From CANMUM01 sp965263365 (lineage in GTDB: Bacteria; Pseudomonadota; Alphaproteobacteria; Rhodobacterales; Rhodobacteraceae): a stretch of 64,000 nucleotides of DNA. Positions within the stretch are counted from its first letter, which is position 1. Every line of letters starts with the position of its first letter. The position numbers and the translations under genes were made by a program. This document shows positions 25,457 to 34,841 of the stretch, one piece after another. The DNA is taken from contig OZ253672.1 in NCBI GenBank assembly GCA_965263365.1, positions 992,001 through 1,056,000 on the forward strand, written 5' to 3'. The notes under the pieces were generated by a model. It saw nothing but the letters and a program-made list of their open reading frames with translations. It had not been told where the DNA came from and did not search any database.

Positions 25457-26253
25457 ATGCAATTCATTAAATACACTTTTTTATTGATCTTTATAATTTA
25501 TTGATCTTTATAATTTACCTACTGATTAGCTTCGCGCTCTTTTTCTTCCAAAAGTCTTTAATTTACCCGGCCCCCAAAACTCCGCTCACTGATTGCCAAT
25601 TGCCCTCTGGGCTCACTTTTTTCGATGAACAAATCGGCGAGACAAAAATTACAGGGCTTTATAGCCAAAACAATCATCGAAAACTTTTCGTTTTCTTTCA
25701 TGGAAACGCAGAAAGCGCATGTAACTGGAAACATCTCGCAAACCAGCATGTCTCAAAACATGGTTATGACACGCTAATCTTAGAATATCCCGGCTATGCG
25801 GGAGCGCCCGGAGACCCCTCTTACAAAAATAATTTAAAAATGCTCGAAGCGCTCGCCGAGTGGATAGATAATCAAAAATATGACACATATGCGGTCATGG
25901 GGGTCTCACTCGGCACAGGCATGGCCTCTACTCTTGCCAGCAAAATAAACAGCGACCTACTCATTCTTGCAGCGCCATTTGATACAATGCCAAGCCTCGC
26001 GCAGTCAAAATTTCCGATATATCCTAAAATTATCTTAACTGAAAAGTATAATAATATTAAAGCATTAGAGAATTTTGATAATCTAGTTATCGTTTTGCAC
26101 GGCACGCGTGATTTGGTTGTTCCCCGTCGACATACGCTTAATCTCACTCAAACTTTGAAAAATCACGAGCGCATTGAACTTCCTGACAAAGGGCACAATC
26201 AAATTTTAGAGAATGCGATAATTGATGAATTGCTATCACAATATTTGCCGTAA
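25457..26253 (+). pseudogene. Membrane-anchored alpha/beta hydrolase with start split by a 17-bp duplication
   Basis: The natural start appears to be ATG 25457 (AGGA 8 nt upstream), reading MQFIKYTFLLIFIIY. An exact 17-bp tandem duplication (25484-25500 and 25501-25517) then shifts the frame into TGA at 25502-25504. Removing one copy gives a continuous protein of about 259 residues: an N-terminal anchor, FVFFHGNAESACNW (oxyanion HG), AVMGVSLGTGMAS (nucleophile elbow GxSxG), HGTRDLVVP (Asp) and DKGHNQI (His). The rest can still be translated from TTG 25501 as 250 residues, so it may retain weak expression. The fold is like serine hydrolases of the FrsA/BEM46 type. Substrate unknown. Confidence 0.7.
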
Positions 26254-26446
26254 AATTTTCCTATTTTGCCTTCGCGCACTCCCTGCTTTTTGCGCGCATT
26301 CATTGTGATTACTTGATTTGAAATACCTTAATTTTTGGCACCTGAAGGTCGTCCCATTTTGTCATAGCAGTCCTTGAAATTGACACTCGACTTATTTATC
26401 TCGTTAATGCAGGTATTCATACGTAAATTTGAGATTGAGGATTAAT

Positions 26447-26869
26447 ATGACAACAGAAATTCCAAGCTTTGAACCCGAAGATGCTTTAATCGCGATCATG
26501 GTTGCCATTGCGGCTTCTGATGAAAGTATTGAAACTGCAGAGCTTGTTTCAATAGTCCGCATGGTCAATCATCTCCCCATTTTTGCTAATTATGATGTCG
26601 ACCGCATCGAAGTGATCTCAAAAACGGTTTACGATCTTTTTGAAGAAGATGAAGGCCTCGATGCTTTATTTGCGCTTGTAAAGGATGCGTTGCCCGCAAA
26701 ATTATTCGAGACAGCCTATGCGCTTGCTTGTGATGTGGCGGCTGCAGATGGACGTTTGATGCAAGCTGAATTGTTGTTACTTGAGCAAATTCGCCACGAG
26801 TTTGATATCCCACGATTACATAGTGCAGCAATCGAAATTGGGGCAAAGGCGCGGCACGCCCGCCTTTAA
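26447..26869 (+). CDS. TerB-family (tellurite resistance TerB-like) protein
   Basis: The start is ATG 26447 with GAGG 8 nt upstream; the upstream TTG at 26429 is unlikely. The 140-aa helical product has the TerB pattern: ALIAIMVAIAASDESIETAELVSIVRMV (acidic metal-binding loop D-S-E) and a second copy ALACDVAAADGRLMQAELLLLEQIRHEF. TerB-like domains bind divalent metals at membranes or in stress complexes. No other ter genes are nearby, so a role in tellurite resistance should not be assumed. Confidence 0.8.
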   Translation: MTTEIPSFEPEDALIAIMVAIAASDESIETAELVSIVRMVNHLPIFANYDVDRIEVISKTVYDLFEEDEGLDALFALVKDALPAKLFETAYALACDVAAADGRLMQAELLLLEQIRHEFDIPRLHSAAIEIGAKARHARL

Positions 26870-27013
26870 GTCTAAACGTTCAATCGCGAACTTAATTTGA
26901 CGGTTTTTTATTGAGTTTTTGAATAGTTAGAATTCAAGCAAATGGTGGCAAAGGCGGCGATACACATGTTGTGGTTAATCAGAGTGTTGGGAAATCCGAA
27001 TCAGAATAATCGA

Positions 27014-27772
27014 TCACTCGCTTTTCGTTGTCCGTGCTGCATAAGTCTCAACTAAGAAAGTTGCAGTTGCACCCGCAATATTTACGACAAAGTTTGCGTG
27101 ACGCTCGGATGGGAGAATAGGCGCTCCGCCTCTCCCATGTGCGTCAGATAGCTTATTTCTCAAAGAGCCTATGCCGTTTACAATATTTGCGGCGCTTCCA
27201 AGAATAGATTTGAATACTTCTTCTGAATGTTGATCAGGGGCGAGATTAAGCGTTTTGGATGCTTTCCGATATAATGTCGGTAAATCATCCTTTTCCGAAT
27301 AACTTCCGTTGTCGTTTTTATCCAAAACACTTTTGCACACAGTTTCCAATAGTGTGCGAGCAACAGTTATTGCCCCTTCGGGGTCGGACTTGCGCCGATC
27401 AAGAGCTTTTTGCCAAACCCTATGCACATCGGTGGAATCAAAACTCTGAAGTGTGTCAGAATTCACGCTGTCACTTGGCTTTAGATTAGCGCCTTCGAGG
27501 TGTTCGATCAAAGGATTAAAAGCCAATCCTATTATTTGTCGGCGCTCGGCATATGTGCCCGCCTCATTTTTGATATAAGGCCAAAAGGCATCAAGATTTC
27601 GATATAATCTCACAAACTCTGGCAAAAGAGGTTTCAATACTGAATTGCTCATAAAATCTGCTCGAATGGTGCCATACGCCGTGTCTTGATGCTCACCCCC
27701 TGTTGCTGCGGAGATAAGTATGCCTTCTAGCATCTTAGCGCGTTCAAGAAGTGGATCGGGAATATCAGTCAT
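27014..27772 (-). CDS. Abortive infection family protein (Abi C-terminal domain)
   Basis: A 252-aa soluble protein. The C-terminal half (DPEGAITVARTLLETVCKSVLD, DDLPTLYRKASKTLNLAP, EEVFKSILGSAANIVNGIGSLRNKLSDAHGRG, ARHANFVVNIAGATATFLVETY) matches the Abi C-terminal module seen in phage abortive-infection proteins, as recalled from family alignments. The N-terminal half is helical and unassigned. It lies 31 bp downstream of the tRNA-Thr 3' end, in the position of acquired genes. No integrase or toxin partner is visible, so it would be a single-gene defence candidate. Confidence 0.7.
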   Translation of the reverse strand: MTDIPDPLLERAKMLEGILISAATGGEHQDTAYGTIRADFMSNSVLKPLLPEFVRLYRNLDAFWPYIKNEAGTYAERRQIIGLAFNPLIEHLEGANLKPSDSVNSDTLQSFDSTDVHRVWQKALDRRKSDPEGAITVARTLLETVCKSVLDKNDNGSYSEKDDLPTLYRKASKTLNLAPDQHSEEVFKSILGSAANIVNGIGSLRNKLSDAHGRGGAPILPSERHANFVVNIAGATATFLVETYAARTTKSE

Positions 27773-27803
27773 TTCTGAGTAACCAGTTGATTTTATTTAA
27801 AAA

Positions 27804-27879
27804 TGGTGCCCCCACACGGACTCGAACCGCGGACCTACTGATTACAAATCAGTTGCTCTACCAGCTGAGCTATAGGGGC
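27804..27879 (-). tRNA. tRNA-Thr (anticodon TGT)
   Basis: A 76-nt class I tRNA on the minus strand: acceptor GCCCCTA/TGGGGGC, D-arm AGCTCAGCTGGTAGAGC, anticodon stem CTGAT/ATCAG around TTTGTAA (TGT), T-arm GGTTCGAGTCC, discriminator A and an encoded CCA. Confidence 0.95.
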
Positions 27880-28388
27880 ACTTAAGCAAATAAGTTACTC
27901 AACATGTATGCTGGATGTGCAATCGGATGCACTTTGGGGTTCATAAAAAAATATACTTACTTTTGCAAGCCACAAATTAAAAAATATCGAAATAAAATTT
28001 ATCGTTATTCGGTAACCCACAATGCGCTAACGATTTACTGAATACATCTTCTTCCTCGTAAGGTTTCAGAGCCATTACACCCTTCCTATCTTTATTAGAG
28101 TTTTAGAAAACGAGAACATCAATGCGAAGGCAAGGAGAACCGCAAACCAAAGTGCATGCGCGACAAAAGCTCAAACAGGTAGAGATGCAAGCCGCTTTGC
28201 AATTCAAATCTGCAGAACGCCTAATGAGTCAAAAAACGCTGAATTGAAGATCGCGATAAACTTGCTGTAGCACCCACAATACCTCAAACTCAAACTCAAA
28301 TTCACCAATTCAGGGTTGGCTTCGCCAATAAAACCCAAAATGATGATGCTGAAATTTTCCAATAGCGAATAAAATCATACGAAGCACA
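27880..28388. other. 500-bp intergenic region
   Basis: I see no gene or repeat array with support. A short ACTCAA-like tandem run (about 28290-28310) is the only local pattern. The left end must contain the promoter of tRNA-Thr. Confidence 0.4.
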
Positions 28389-28727
28389 CTACAAGTCGGT
28401 AACTTTTAAAATAGTCCAATGCTCAGCGTATGCGACAACCACGGCTCCTTCATTTTTTCGAACAGCAATTGCGCCTGTTTCATGTTTTGGGCACGCAATA
28501 AGAAAATATCCTTCCTCAGCATAGGGCGCTATATCCGTGATCTCCTGACACACATCCGCGGGTGATGGGTAAGGTCTTATCGCTATTAAGCCCGAAACGC
28601 TTGATTCGGTATAATCGTGTCGAGTTGGTACTGCGTTAGGATCATTGTCCCCGTTTGCGGGGGTAATCTCAGGTGCACACGAGGCCAACATTGCAATTGA
28701 GGCTACACAGATAAACGAAAATTTCAG
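28389..28727 (-). CDS. Small lipoprotein, unknown function, probable CTG start
   Basis: The frame is open from ATG 28820, but a strong ribosome site (AAGGAGAG) sits 7 nt before CTG 28727, and from there the product reads as a lipoprotein: KFSFICVASIAMLASCAPE with lipobox LASC. The longer form would place a second hydrophobic stretch upstream without a good ribosome site. The mature protein (about 95 residues) starts with a flexible Pro/Asn/Asp tail and ends with EGYFLIACPKHETG and AVVVAYAEHWTILKV. No known family. Outer-membrane or periplasmic anchoring is inferred from the lipobox. Confidence 0.6.
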   Translation of the reverse strand: MKFSFICVASIAMLASCAPEITPANGDNDPNAVPTRHDYTESSVSGLIAIRPYPSPADVCQEITDIAPYAEEGYFLIACPKHETGAIAVRKNEGAVVVAYAEHWTILKVTDL

Positions 28728-28869
28728 AACCGCTCTCCTTTTAGATGATTCAGCGTAACATAAGTTTAAACAAAAAACAAAAAACAAATTTAATGTATTT
28801 TTCCTGACGCCAACTCTCATTTAGCATTTCCGAATTTTCAATTGGCCTGATGGTGAATCAATTTATTAT

Positions 28870-29330
28870 TCACTCATCACTAACTCGTTTTTGAATAGCG
28901 GATATAAAACTACGCGCATGGTTTCGAATTTCATTATTTTGTTTATTTCTCCTGTCAAAGTCACCTTCGATTGGCGGGTCAAATATTTGTCCATCTAGGC
29001 ATGCATTTATTTTTTCGAGAGCAATAATTGCAGGCTCTGTCTTTTCTTTGGTATTTTTTCAAAGAACAATGCCCCTCTTCTTGAAGGGCTAAAAGTTCTG
29101 CCTTTAAATTGCGTCGAGTATCTCGGAATTGAGCTTCTGAAATTTGTTTATCACCAGCTAGGATGAAATTTGCGATAAACAATTGAGACACCGCTGCCCC
29201 ACTCAAAAATGTGCTTATCGGCTTCTACGCGTACTAACCGATTTGCAATAATGTTAGCTTGGGATGCAATTTTTAAGGCCCCATAAGCTAAAACAATAGT
29301 CGCAATAATATTAAAAAAATCCCGCAACAT
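28870..29330 (-). pseudogene. Small membrane-anchored protein gene with two homopolymer frameshifts
   Basis: ATG 29330 follows GGGGAG (7 nt). Frame one reads MLRDFFNIIATIVLAYGALKI and VEADKHIFEW; frame two continues AAVSQLFIANFILAGDKQISEAQF; frame three finishes KEKTEPAIIALEKINACLDG to the tail IQKRVSDE and TGA at 28872-28870. Removing one G from the G4 run (29198-29201) and one A from the A6 run (29054-29059 on plus) gives one continuous protein of about 150 residues with a single N-terminal helix and a coiled C-terminus. Function unknown. Confidence 0.65.
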
Positions 29331-29495
29331 GAGAAACTCCCCTATTTTTAAAATTGCCGATTATAGATTCATGTGAATCCCAAATCAAAAGGCAAACCCT
29401 TTTTCATAAAAAATAGAAAAGTGGATGTCATTTATTTTCATGCTTCAAAGCGTTCTGATCTTGCGCAAATGCTAAGGCATCTCTAAACAACAGGC

Positions 29496-31073
29496 ATGCA
29501 AAGTGAAATTGAAAAACGCCGAACGTTCGCCATCATTTCCCACCCCGATGCGGGCAAAACAACCCTCACCGAGAAGTTTTTGCTGTTTGGGGGTGCCATT
29601 CAGATGGCGGGTCAAGTGCGCGCAAAAGGTGAATCTCGACGTACACGTTCTGACTTTATGCAAATGGAAAAGGATCGCGGCATCTCAGTTTCGGCATCTG
29701 CAATGAGTTTTCCTTTTGATGAATATTGGTTTAATCTGGTCGATACGCCCGGACATTCTGACTTTTCAGAAGATACTTACCGCACCCTGACAGCGGTTGA
29801 TGCGGCGATTATGGTGATTGACGGCGCAAAAGGTGTGGAAAGCCAAACACGCAAACTTTTTGAAGTCTGCAGATTACGGGATATGTCCATAGTGACCTTT
29901 TGTAATAAAATGGACCGTGAAAGTCGCGACCCGTTCGAAATAATTGATGAAATTCAAGAAAATCTTGCGATTGATGTAACTCCTGCGAGCTGGCCGATCG
30001 GCATGGGAAAAGATTTCTTAGGCGTCTATGATCTTCTCAATGATCGCCTTGAGCTTATGGAACGCGCCGATCGCAATGTCGTGGGCGAAAGTATCAATAT
30101 TTCAGGGATTGATGATCCTAAGTTAATGGATCACCTGCCTCCATCTGCCCTAGAAAAGCTCAAAGAAGAGCTCGAAATGGCCCGAGAATTATTGCCTGCA
30201 TTCAATCATCAGGCATTTCTAGAGGGGACGATGACGCCGATTTGGTTCGGCTCGGCGATTAATAGCTTTGGCGTCAAGGAATTGATGAAGGGCATTGGTG
30301 AATTTGCGCCCCAGCCCTTGAACCGCGAAACTCAAGAGCGCATGATTGAGGCCAAAGAGACAAAGGTGACAGGGTTTGTCTTTAAAGTTCAGGCCAATAT
30401 GGACGCCAAACACAGGGACCGCGTCGCTTTTTTACGTTTGGTTTCCGGTCATTTTAAGCGCGGTGCAAAACTCCATCATGTACGCTCTGGAAAACCAATG
30501 GCGGTGTCAAACCCAGTGATGTTTCTTGCAAGTGACCGCGAAATCACTGAAGAAGCATTTGCAGGTGACATTATCGGCATTCCCAATCATGGACAGTTAA
30601 GAATCGGCGACGCACTTACCGAGGGTGAAAAACTTCATTTTTCAGGGATCCCAAGTTTTGCCCCCGAACTTTTGCAATCCGTGCGCTCTGGAGACCCGAT
30701 GAAAGCGAAGCACCTCGATAAAGCCCTTTTGCAATTTGCCGAAGAAGGCGCCGCAAAACTATTTAAACCTTATATTGGCTCCGGTTGGATCGTCGGAGTG
30801 GTGGGGCCGCTTCAGTTTGAAGTCTTGGCCTCTCGCATTGAACTTGAATATGGTCTGCCCGTTAGATTTGAAGCGACACAATTTACATCCGCGCGTTGGG
30901 TCTCAGGACCTCAGGACAAAGTCGACGCTTTTGTGGCCGCCAATAAAGGGCAGATATCCGAAGATCATGACGGGGATCCAGTGTATATGACGCGTCTACA
31001 ATGGGATATTGACCGCGTCGCGCGCGATTATCCTGAGATTAACCTTTCCGCAACAAAAGCGATCCTCGTCTAA
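29496..31073 (+). CDS. prfC: Peptide chain release factor 3
   Basis: A 525-aa translational GTPase. G1 is HPDAGKTT, switch I holds RGISVSASAMSF, G3 is DTPGHSDFSEDTYR, G4 NKMD. RF3 is separated from EF-G by the MQSEIEKRRTFAIISHPDAGKTTLTEKFLLFGGAIQ opening and the ending RLQWDIDRVARDYPEI. It recycles RF1/RF2 from the ribosome after peptide release. The ribosome site is weak. miaA begins 3 bp after its stop, so they form an operon. Confidence 0.97.
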   Translation: MQSEIEKRRTFAIISHPDAGKTTLTEKFLLFGGAIQMAGQVRAKGESRRTRSDFMQMEKDRGISVSASAMSFPFDEYWFNLVDTPGHSDFSEDTYRTLTAVDAAIMVIDGAKGVESQTRKLFEVCRLRDMSIVTFCNKMDRESRDPFEIIDEIQENLAIDVTPASWPIGMGKDFLGVYDLLNDRLELMERADRNVVGESINISGIDDPKLMDHLPPSALEKLKEELEMARELLPAFNHQAFLEGTMTPIWFGSAINSFGVKELMKGIGEFAPQPLNRETQERMIEAKETKVTGFVFKVQANMDAKHRDRVAFLRLVSGHFKRGAKLHHVRSGKPMAVSNPVMFLASDREITEEAFAGDIIGIPNHGQLRIGDALTEGEKLHFSGIPSFAPELLQSVRSGDPMKAKHLDKALLQFAEEGAAKLFKPYIGSGWIVGVVGPLQFEVLASRIELEYGLPVRFEATQFTSARWVSGPQDKVDAFVAANKGQISEDHDGDPVYMTRLQWDIDRVARDYPEINLSATKAILV

Positions 31074-31076
31074 GCC

Positions 31077-31958
31077 ATGTCATCGACGCAAAATGACATT
31101 ACATTGATCGCGGGTCCGACGGCCTCTGGCAAATCCGCGCGCGCTCTCGAAATTGCGCACAAAGAAAATGCAATCATCGTTAACGCAGACGCTTTGCAAG
31201 TTTATGATTGTTATGAAGTTCTAACAGCGCGCCCCTCTCAAGAAGAGATGGAGGGCATTCCCCATTTTCTTTATGGTCATATATCCTGCACGACGCCTTA
31301 TTCGGTGGGAGATTGGCTCGAAGAAGTCCGCGCCATTATTGAGAATTCGACACGCCCTATCATTATAATCGGAGGAACAGGTCTTTATTTCAAAGCACTC
31401 ACCGAAGGATTGGTCGACCTGCCCCCAATCGAGAGTGATATACGCGCGCGTGCGCGGCTGCTTTTCGAAGATGGTGGGCTTGAGGCATTGCATTCAAACC
31501 TAAAAGACGTCGACCCATTGATAATGGAGAAAATTGATATTCAGAATCCGCGCCGTCTTATGCGGGCTTTGGAGGTTTTTTATCAAACGGGGACGCCGTT
31601 ATCTGTTTGGCAAACTCAGACTCCCGCGCCGCTTATTCGGCTTCAAAACACACGCGCCTTTGTTGTAATGCCCGACGTTTCCACAACAAATGCACGAATT
31701 GCCAAGAGATTTCACCAAATGATGGACGCAGGTGCCATCGACGAAGTACGCGCACAACTTCCCTTTGACGCAAGCCTTCAAGCCAACAAAGCATTGGGTG
31801 CGCTTGAAATCGCTAAAATGTTAACCGGTAAACTATCACAAGACGAAGCCATTGAGCAGTCCATTATTGCCACGCGCCAATACGCCAAACGCCAAAGATC
31901 ATGGCTAAGATCAAACATGAAAGACTGGGAATGGGTGACACCTAATCCGGCGCATTAG
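31077..31958 (+). CDS. miaA: tRNA dimethylallyltransferase
   Basis: A 293-aa enzyme with the P-loop AGPTASGKSARALEIA, NADALQVYDCYEVLTARPS, IIIGGTGLYFKALTEGL and NPRRLMRALEVFYQTGTPLS signatures. It transfers dimethylallyl to A37 of tRNAs reading UNN codons. It follows prfC directly, and its 3' end overlaps the convergent phosphatase gene by 4 bp. Confidence 0.97.
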   Translation: MSSTQNDITLIAGPTASGKSARALEIAHKENAIIVNADALQVYDCYEVLTARPSQEEMEGIPHFLYGHISCTTPYSVGDWLEEVRAIIENSTRPIIIIGGTGLYFKALTEGLVDLPPIESDIRARARLLFEDGGLEALHSNLKDVDPLIMEKIDIQNPRRLMRALEVFYQTGTPLSVWQTQTPAPLIRLQNTRAFVVMPDVSTTNARIAKRFHQMMDAGAIDEVRAQLPFDASLQANKALGALEIAKMLTGKLSQDEAIEQSIIATRQYAKRQRSWLRSNMKDWEWVTPNPAH

Positions 31959-32668
31959 GTTTCGTTCGTTTCGATATCTGCACAGCCGACGTCATTAAGC
32001 GCGCGCATTTGAGAACCCTCAATAACCAACGCGCTTAAATGCTTGCCATAGCCTGCGCCCGTATCCACATTGACACGATTTCCATAAAAAGTCACTTTCT
32101 CGACAGGGGTGTGACCATGAATTATTAAGGGGCCGAAACTTTCTTTGTGATCAAAAAATGGTTTGCGAATCCACATTAAATCAAAAGGATCTTGATCATT
32201 AAGTGGACGCGCGGGATCAACGCCTGCGTGAACAAAAAAATAATTTTCGATCTCAATAGAATATGGCAATTCTTCCATCCAATCGAGAATTTCTGCGGAA
32301 ACCTTTGTGCGCGCGGAATCCAAAATATGCTTATTAATACCAAAACTTTTCACGGTGCGGCTCCCGCCCATCCGCGGATTAAACCAACTCAAACCGCTTT
32401 GTGTTTTAAGGGTGCTCAGCTCTTCCCCTCGTCCATAGCGCAAAAGATAATCATCATGGTTGCCCTTCACAACTTGCCAATCTTCTCCCGCATTTTGCCT
32501 ATCAATTATATATTCAATTACCCCTCGTGAATTCGGGCCGCGATCCACAAGATCGCCAAGAAATATAATTTTATAAGGTTGACGACCGGCATCATTTTTA
32601 ATGCGCCTAATTAGTGATTTTAATTTTTGAAGATAGCCGTGCACATCTCCAATCGCATATATTCGCAT
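31955..32668 (-). CDS. Metallophosphoesterase, serine/threonine phosphatase-like
   Basis: A 237-aa calcineurin-like phosphatase. The motif series is complete: IGDVHGYLQKL (DxH), FLGDLVDRGPNS (GDxxDRG), VKGNHDDYLLRYG (GNHD), FVHAGVDPARPL (HAG) and IIHGHTPV (GHxP), all metal ligands. Family members act as Ser/Thr phosphatases or as ApaH-like dinucleotide hydrolases. The exact substrate is open. It converges on miaA with overlapping stop codons. Confidence 0.9.
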   Translation of the reverse strand: MRIYAIGDVHGYLQKLKSLIRRIKNDAGRQPYKIIFLGDLVDRGPNSRGVIEYIIDRQNAGEDWQVVKGNHDDYLLRYGRGEELSTLKTQSGLSWFNPRMGGSRTVKSFGINKHILDSARTKVSAEILDWMEELPYSIEIENYFFVHAGVDPARPLNDQDPFDLMWIRKPFFDHKESFGPLIIHGHTPVEKVTFYGNRVNVDTGAGYGKHLSALVIEGSQMRALNDVGCADIETNET

Positions 32669-32847
32669 TTATGACCTTTTGATCACTTTCGTCGAATTGA
32701 TAGACTATTATGGTCGATCACGTTTGAGTTTTAGGTGTTCGTTTTTCTTAAAAATCGGACACGACCTTGAGTTTGAAGTGTCCAAATTTGCAAATGGTTC
32801 TCTAACCCAAAAAAGGGCGATCTAAACCGCCCCATTTAACATTCTTT

Positions 32848-33414
32848 TTATCGTTTCTCACCAATAAGTTGCCATATCGCGGGGAATGCAATGACGGCAA
32901 TCATGGCTTTTCCAAGGTCATAAAGCAAAAAGCCTACAAACCAGTTATAGGCATCATCCATGCGCGCCAGCACCATTAACCAACCCGAACCAAATGCATG
33001 CACAATCAGAAGGCCGACAAACATCATTATAAACATGGTGAGAGGGTTACGGTCAAATCCGCGCTCTGCCAAGAGACCAACGACGATTGCGGCGACGAGA
33101 AAACCGATGAGGTAGCCGCCAGTTGGTCCCATAAAATAAGCAAGGCCGCCAACAGGGCCCAAGAACACAGGCAATCCAGCTGCGCCAACAAGTAAATAGC
33201 TGAGCAATGTAATGCCGCCCATTTTCGCACCATATGCCGAGCCAATTACAAGAACGACCAAAAGCTGCATTGTGCCAGGAATGAGAAACCCAACCGGAAA
33301 TTGAAGCTTTGCAGAAATCGCCAATGCACAAACACCCGCGACCATCATAAGCGCGCGTTTCATAAAGTCTGCATCAGAATTGAGCCAAAGGCGCTCAGAA
33401 AGTGTCATATTCAT
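32848..33414 (-). CDS. bioY: Biotin transporter BioY
   Basis: The start is ATG 33414 with GGAGGA 6 nt upstream, giving 188 aa; the frame extends 16 codons further without support. Six hydrophobic segments and the BioY signatures AKLQFPVGFLIPGTMQLLVVLVIGSAYG and GPVGGLAYFMGPTGGYLIGFLVAA identify the S component of the biotin ECF transporter. No BioM/BioN genes are adjacent, so it either works alone or with a shared module. No BioR-type site was noticed upstream. Confidence 0.95.
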   Translation of the reverse strand: MNMTLSERLWLNSDADFMKRALMMVAGVCALAISAKLQFPVGFLIPGTMQLLVVLVIGSAYGAKMGGITLLSYLLVGAAGLPVFLGPVGGLAYFMGPTGGYLIGFLVAAIVVGLLAERGFDRNPLTMFIMMFVGLLIVHAFGSGWLMVLARMDDAYNWFVGFLLYDLGKAMIAVIAFPAIWQLIGEKR

Positions 33415-33558
33415 CAAATATCCTCCATATACTTTGCGCGCACTTTGCCATAGGCTTAGCAATTGCGCAAGTTAAAGCCCAAAAAACCGAACGAAAAACT
33501 AGCCGCTGATTGACTGGAAACTCTCAATGGGGACGCGAACCTTACCCATTACTAAAAA

Positions 33559-34770
33559 TCAATTGTCATCTCCGAATATAGGGCCAAATTGTCGGTAAAA
33601 ACGGCTTTTAAACTCTTGATTCCATTCAATTTTAAGCCAATAGCCTTGCTCACTGGCTTCTTCACTAAGAATGAGAGCATGATCATAGAGCCACGCGCGC
33701 GCCTGACCTTGCTGAAATTCAAGCAATCTTGTCACAATTTCCGTCTTGGGTTTGAGTGTCTTTTCAAGTTCGGCAAGCAGCTCCCCAACACCCGCCCCCG
33801 TCGCCGCAGAAACTTGATGACCTTCATGGAGGCCCGCGAGTATTAGCGGGTCATTGATCAGATCAATTTTATTATAAACTTCAACAATTTGTCGCGATTT
33901 GTTATCACATTCTCCATCGATTAAATCCAAAACTTCATAAACGTCCTTAGCTTGTTCAACATGGTCAGGATTTGAGATATCACGAACATGCAGAATTATA
34001 TCTGCGTAAACGACTTCCTCTAAAGTCGCGCGAAAAGCAGCCACTAATTCTGTCGGCAGATCAGAAATAAATCCGACCGTATCTGATAATACAATTTCCA
34101 TACCCTTTGGCAAAACAACTTTTCGCATCGTCGGGTCAAGTGTTGCAAAAAGCATATCCTTAGATAGGACATTGGCACCACTTAAGAGATTGAAAAGTGT
34201 TGATTTGCCTGCGTTCGTATATCCCAACAGTGCGACGACTGGAATTTTAGATTTAGTGCGCCCCTGCCTTTGTAGCTTGCGTGTTTTTCGCACCTTTTCG
34301 ATGCGTTCTTCAATTGTAGAAATCTGCTCATCGATCGCTCTACGGTCAGATTCGATCTGCGTTTCTCCCGGCCCTCCTAGAAAACCTCGGCCGCCGCGTT
34401 GGCGCTCTAGATGTGTCCAAGAGCGAACGAGGCGAGATTTTTGATATTTGAGATGCGCGTGTTGAACTTGCAAAACGCCTTCACGCGTCTGCGCGCGCGC
34501 CCCAAAAATTTCTAAAATTAGTCCTGTCCGGTCAATCACCTTAATTTTAAAAAAACGCTCTAAATTTCGCTGTTGGACAGGTGAAAGGGGATGATTAAAA
34601 ATGGCAAGTTCGACTTCGAGCTCATCAAAGTGAACTTTCAATTCTTCCAAATGACCTTCGGACAAAAACGTCCCAGAATAGATTTTTCTTAAATTAAAGG
34701 TCTTTGAATGTACAACATCAAGATCAATCGCGCGTGCGAGATCTTTAGCCTCATCCAATTCGACACTCAC
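33559..34770 (-). CDS. hflX: GTPase HflX
   Basis: A ribosome-associated TRAFAC GTPase: ALLGYTNAGKSTLFNLL (G1), LFATLDPT (switch I), LSDTVGFISDLP (G3), VYNKIDL (G4), after the HflX N-domain with GGRGFLGGPGETQIE. It rescues stalled or heat-damaged ribosomes. The called start is GTG 34770, but convincing homologous sequence (EALRAAVLHFDTHLKKERDRK) continues 24 codons upstream to the hfq stop without ATG, GTG or TTG. Only ATA 34845 or ATT 34842 could serve there. It follows hfq, as in many proteobacteria. Confidence 0.95.
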   Translation of the reverse strand: MSVELDEAKDLARAIDLDVVHSKTFNLRKIYSGTFLSEGHLEELKVHFDELEVELAIFNHPLSPVQQRNLERFFKIKVIDRTGLILEIFGARAQTREGVLQVQHAHLKYQKSRLVRSWTHLERQRGGRGFLGGPGETQIESDRRAIDEQISTIEERIEKVRKTRKLQRQGRTKSKIPVVALLGYTNAGKSTLFNLLSGANVLSKDMLFATLDPTMRKVVLPKGMEIVLSDTVGFISDLPTELVAAFRATLEEVVYADIILHVRDISNPDHVEQAKDVYEVLDLIDGECDNKSRQIVEVYNKIDLINDPLILAGLHEGHQVSAATGAGVGELLAELEKTLKPKTEIVTRLLEFQQGQARAWLYDHALILSEEASEQGYWLKIEWNQEFKSRFYRQFGPIFGDDN

Positions 34771-34841
34771 TTTACGATCGCGCTCTTTCTTAAGATGCGT
34801 GTCAAAATGTAAAACGGCAGCACGAAGCGCTTCGCTAGAAA

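Noticed and set aside
26935..27008. Short plus-strand frame ending GKSESE before the Abi-type gene
   Set aside because: Fewer than 30 codons with no start; could be a scrap of a lost gene but cannot be supported.
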